This document shows, in pieces, positions 31,001-32,775 of a stretch of DNA of 32,775 nucleotides. The position numbers and the translations under genes were made by a program. Every line of letters begins with the position of its first letter. The first letter of the stretch is position 1. The stretch comes from DATAFF01 sp036265615 (GTDB lineage: Bacteria; Pseudomonadota; Alphaproteobacteria; Rhizobiales; Aestuariivirgaceae), in the NCBI GenBank assembly GCA_036265615.1, contig DATAOT010000185.1, positions 1 through 32,775 on the forward strand, read 5' to 3'. The notes beneath the pieces were generated by a model. The model did not search any database and was not told the DNA's origin. It saw nothing but the letters and a program-made list of their open reading frames with translations.

Positions 31001-31978
31001 ATGACCACCCTCCTCATCACCCACCCGGTCTTCACCCGGCATGCGCCGCCGCCCGGACATCCGGAGCGGCCGGACCGCATGCGCGTCATCGAGAAGGTTC
31101 TGGCCCACCCGCTGTTCGCCGATCTCAAGCGGCGGGAAGCCGAGCGGGCGGCGGCCGACGACATTCTGCTCGTCCATCCCGAGTCCTATCTCGAATCGAT
31201 CGAAGCCAAGGCGCCGGAGCCCGGCGATGTGGTGGCGCTCGACCCGGACACCTGGATGAACGAGGCTAGCCTCGAGGCGGGCTACCGGGCGGTCGGCGCC
31301 GGCATTGCGGCGGTCGACGCGGTGATGAGCGGCGATGCCGACAATGCGTTCTGTGCCGTCAGACCGCCCGGACATCATGCCGAGACCAGCCGAGCCATGG
31401 GCTTCTGCCTGTTCTCCTCGAACGCCATCGCCGCCCACCATGCCAGGGTCCGCCACGGGCTCGAGCGGGTGGCGGTCATCGATTTCGACGTGCACCATGG
31501 CAATGGCACCCAGGAAATCTTCTGGTCGAAGCGCAATCTGTTCTACGGTTCGACGCACCAGATGCCGCTGTTCCCGGGAACGGGCGCCTTGCGCGAGACC
31601 GGGGTCGGCAATATCTGGAACGCGCCGCTCAAGGCCGGCGATGGCACGGCACAGTTTCGCGAGGCGCTGGAGAGCCGGATCTTTCCCGCCCTCATCGCCC
31701 ATCGGCCGGAGCTGATCCTGATCTCGGCCGGGTTCGACGCGCATCGCAACGACCCGCTCGGCGGGCTCGAGCTCGCGGAAGCCGATTTCGCCTGGGTGAC
31801 GCTGAAGCTCATGGACATTGCCGACCGGGTGGCCGGCGGACGGGTGGTGTCGATGCTGGAAGGCGGCTATGACCTCACAGGCCTGTCGCGGTCGGTGGCC
31901 GCCCATGTGCAGGCGCTGCTGCGCGGCACCGGCGAGGGCAGCGCAGCCGCAGCGGAGGACAGTGGCGATGGTCAATGA
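31001..31978 (+). CDS. Histone-deacetylase-family zinc amidohydrolase
   Basis: The 325-residue protein keeps the whole deacetylase active site: RPPGHHAE with the His pair 125-126, DFDVHHGNGT with zinc ligands D163 and H165, SAGFDAHRNDP with the third ligand D246, and EGGYDL with Tyr290. PGHPERPDR at 18-26 is the usual N-terminal signature. Bacterial members remove acetyl groups from lysines or small amides such as acetylpolyamines; some act in acetoin use. The ATG at 31001 (MTTLLITHPVF) fits the family better than the ATG at 30986. No ribosome binding site is clear at either, the upstream bases being repeat sequence. It overlaps xseB by eleven bases. Confidence 0.87.
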   Translation: MTTLLITHPVFTRHAPPPGHPERPDRMRVIEKVLAHPLFADLKRREAERAAADDILLVHPESYLESIEAKAPEPGDVVALDPDTWMNEASLEAGYRAVGAGIAAVDAVMSGDADNAFCAVRPPGHHAETSRAMGFCLFSSNAIAAHHARVRHGLERVAVIDFDVHHGNGTQEIFWSKRNLFYGSTHQMPLFPGTGALRETGVGNIWNAPLKAGDGTAQFREALESRIFPALIAHRPELILISAGFDAHRNDPLGGLELAEADFAWVTLKLMDIADRVAGGRVVSMLEGGYDLTGLSRSVAAHVQALLRGTGEGSAAAAEDSGDGQ

Positions 31979-32213
31979 CACACCGGTCGATGATCTCGAT
32001 TTCGAGACGGCACTGCGCGAGCTCGAGGAGATCGTCAACCGGCTCGAATCGGGGCGGGTCGATCTCAAGGCCTCGATCGCCATCTATGAACGCGGCGAAG
32101 CGTTGAAGATCCATTGCGAAAATCTGCTGCGCGATGCCGAGGCGCGGATCGAGCGGATCACGCTGTCGCGCGACGGCCGGCCGACCGGCACGGAGCCGCT
32201 GGATGGCAAATGA
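31968..32213 (+). CDS. xseB: Exodeoxyribonuclease VII small subunit
   Basis: The 81-residue protein matches XseB: LDFETALRELEEIVNRLESG (9-28), then VDLKASIAIYERGEALKIHC (30-49) and LLRDAEARIERITL. It forms a helical hairpin that bundles onto the large subunit XseA, which is not in the window. The complex degrades single-stranded DNA. GGAG lies about eleven bases upstream of the ATG, which overlaps the end of the deacetylase gene by eleven bases. Its stop overlaps the tlyA start (ATGA). Confidence 0.93.
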   Translation: MVNDTPVDDLDFETALRELEEIVNRLESGRVDLKASIAIYERGEALKIHCENLLRDAEARIERITLSRDGRPTGTEPLDGK

Positions 32214-32775
32214 TCCGCCTCGATCTCCTGCTGGTTGCCCGCGGACTCTATGCCAGCCGGGCGCGGGCGCGCGATGCCATTCGGCGCGGCACCGTCCGGG
32301 TCGATGGCCGGATCGCCTTGAAGCCCGGGATGCTCGTCGAAAGCACGGCGGCGGTCGATATCGATGATCCGGCGCAAGGGTTCGTGTCGCGCGGAGCGCT
32401 CAAGCTCGCCCATGCGCTCGATCATTTCGGCCTGACGCCGGAGGGGGCGGATTGCCTCGACATCGGCGCATCGACCGGCGGCTTCACCGAGGTGCTGCTC
32501 CGGCGCGGGGCGCGCTCGGTCACCGCGGTCGATGTCGGCCATGGGCAGCTTGCAACACGGCTCGCCGAAGACCCGCGGGTCAGGCCATTGTCCGGCGTCA
32601 ATGCCCGGAACCTGTCGGCGCAGCAGCTGCCGGCCCGCCCCGATTTCATCGTCGCCGACGTCAGTTTCATCTCGCTCAAGCTGGTGCTGCCGCCGGCGCT
32701 CGAGCTGGCGCAAGAGCGGTGCACCCTCATCGCCCTGGTCAAGCCGCAGTTCGAGGCCGGGCCAGCGGCGCTGTC
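32210..32775 (+). CDS. tlyA: TlyA-family rRNA methyltransferase (hemolysin A family), 3' end beyond the window
   Basis: The first 188 residues are present and the frame is still open at the window edge. An S4 RNA-binding domain (1-60, RLDLLLVARGLYASRARARD) is followed by the FtsJ-type methyltransferase fold: the AdoMet motif LDIGASTGGF (83-92), AVDVGHGQL (106-114), ADVSFISLK (149-157) and VKPQFEAG (177-184). TlyA proteins methylate 2'-OH groups of cytidines in 16S and 23S rRNA. About 60 further residues would be expected. The ATG overlaps the xseB stop (ATGA). In many relatives dxs stands between xseB and tlyA; it is absent here. Confidence 0.9.
   Translation, partial: MIRLDLLLVARGLYASRARARDAIRRGTVRVDGRIALKPGMLVESTAAVDIDDPAQGFVSRGALKLAHALDHFGLTPEGADCLDIGASTGGFTEVLLRRGARSVTAVDVGHGQLATRLAEDPRVRPLSGVNARNLSAQQLPARPDFIVADVSFISLKLVLPPALELAQERCTLIALVKPQFEAGPAAL

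Overview
The window looks like the chromosome of a GC-rich alphaproteobacterium, most likely of the Hyphomicrobiales (Rhizobiales). The evidence is a CpdR-type receiver, a perfect CtrA-type box, an EcfG-type general-stress promoter, a rhizobial-type L-asparaginase, an EF-P of the alphaproteobacterial type beside epmA, and the HDAC-xseB-tlyA block. The genus cannot be decided from the sequence. There is no phage, insertion sequence or CRISPR array, and no gap between genes exceeds 300 bp.

Layout. Positions 1-505 hold cpdR and tRNA-Val(GAC) with its own promoter. Positions 582-2877 hold a Tat-exported metallo-beta-lactamase-fold hydrolase followed by a protein with three RidA-like domains. Positions 2775-7283 form a patchwork of small genes: a secreted DUF2147 protein, an MFS gene broken by an in-frame TAG, a secreted Gly/Tyr repeat protein, a two-gene HTH/coiled-coil unit with a CtrA-type box upstream, a small zinc-ribbon protein, a DUF1428 protein and a small unknown protein.

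Positions 7287-20817 form a catabolic block. An FMN alpha-hydroxy-acid dehydrogenase diverges from ridA-dadA-livK-livH-livM-livG-livF-ridA, a transporter locus flanked by two different RidA proteins. A LysR regulator follows, then an opposing pair made of an Old-Yellow-Enzyme-type flavoprotein and a Rieske oxygenase of the N-demethylating type. The coherent reading, which is inference, is uptake of an amino-acid-like or N-methylated compound, oxidative N-demethylation, oxidation to an imine by the DadA-like enzyme, and imine hydrolysis by RidA.

Positions 20921-22114 hold a BON-domain, GDWGRS-repeat protein behind an EcfG-type promoter and ending in a strong intrinsic terminator. Two small unknown genes follow. 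Positions 22912-26902 are a compact quaternary-amine ABC transporter operon (proX, proV, proW) whose permease carries two permease domains. Positions 26907-29770, on the minus strand, read efp, MFS transporter, asparaginase, with the last two overlapping by four bases. Divergent from efp is epmA, the EF-P lysine ligase. Positions 31001-32775 carry a histone-deacetylase-like amidohydrolase, xseB and a tlyA gene cut by the window edge. A seven-base intergenic repeat (GGCAATA/GGCAGTA) occurs at three places in the second half.
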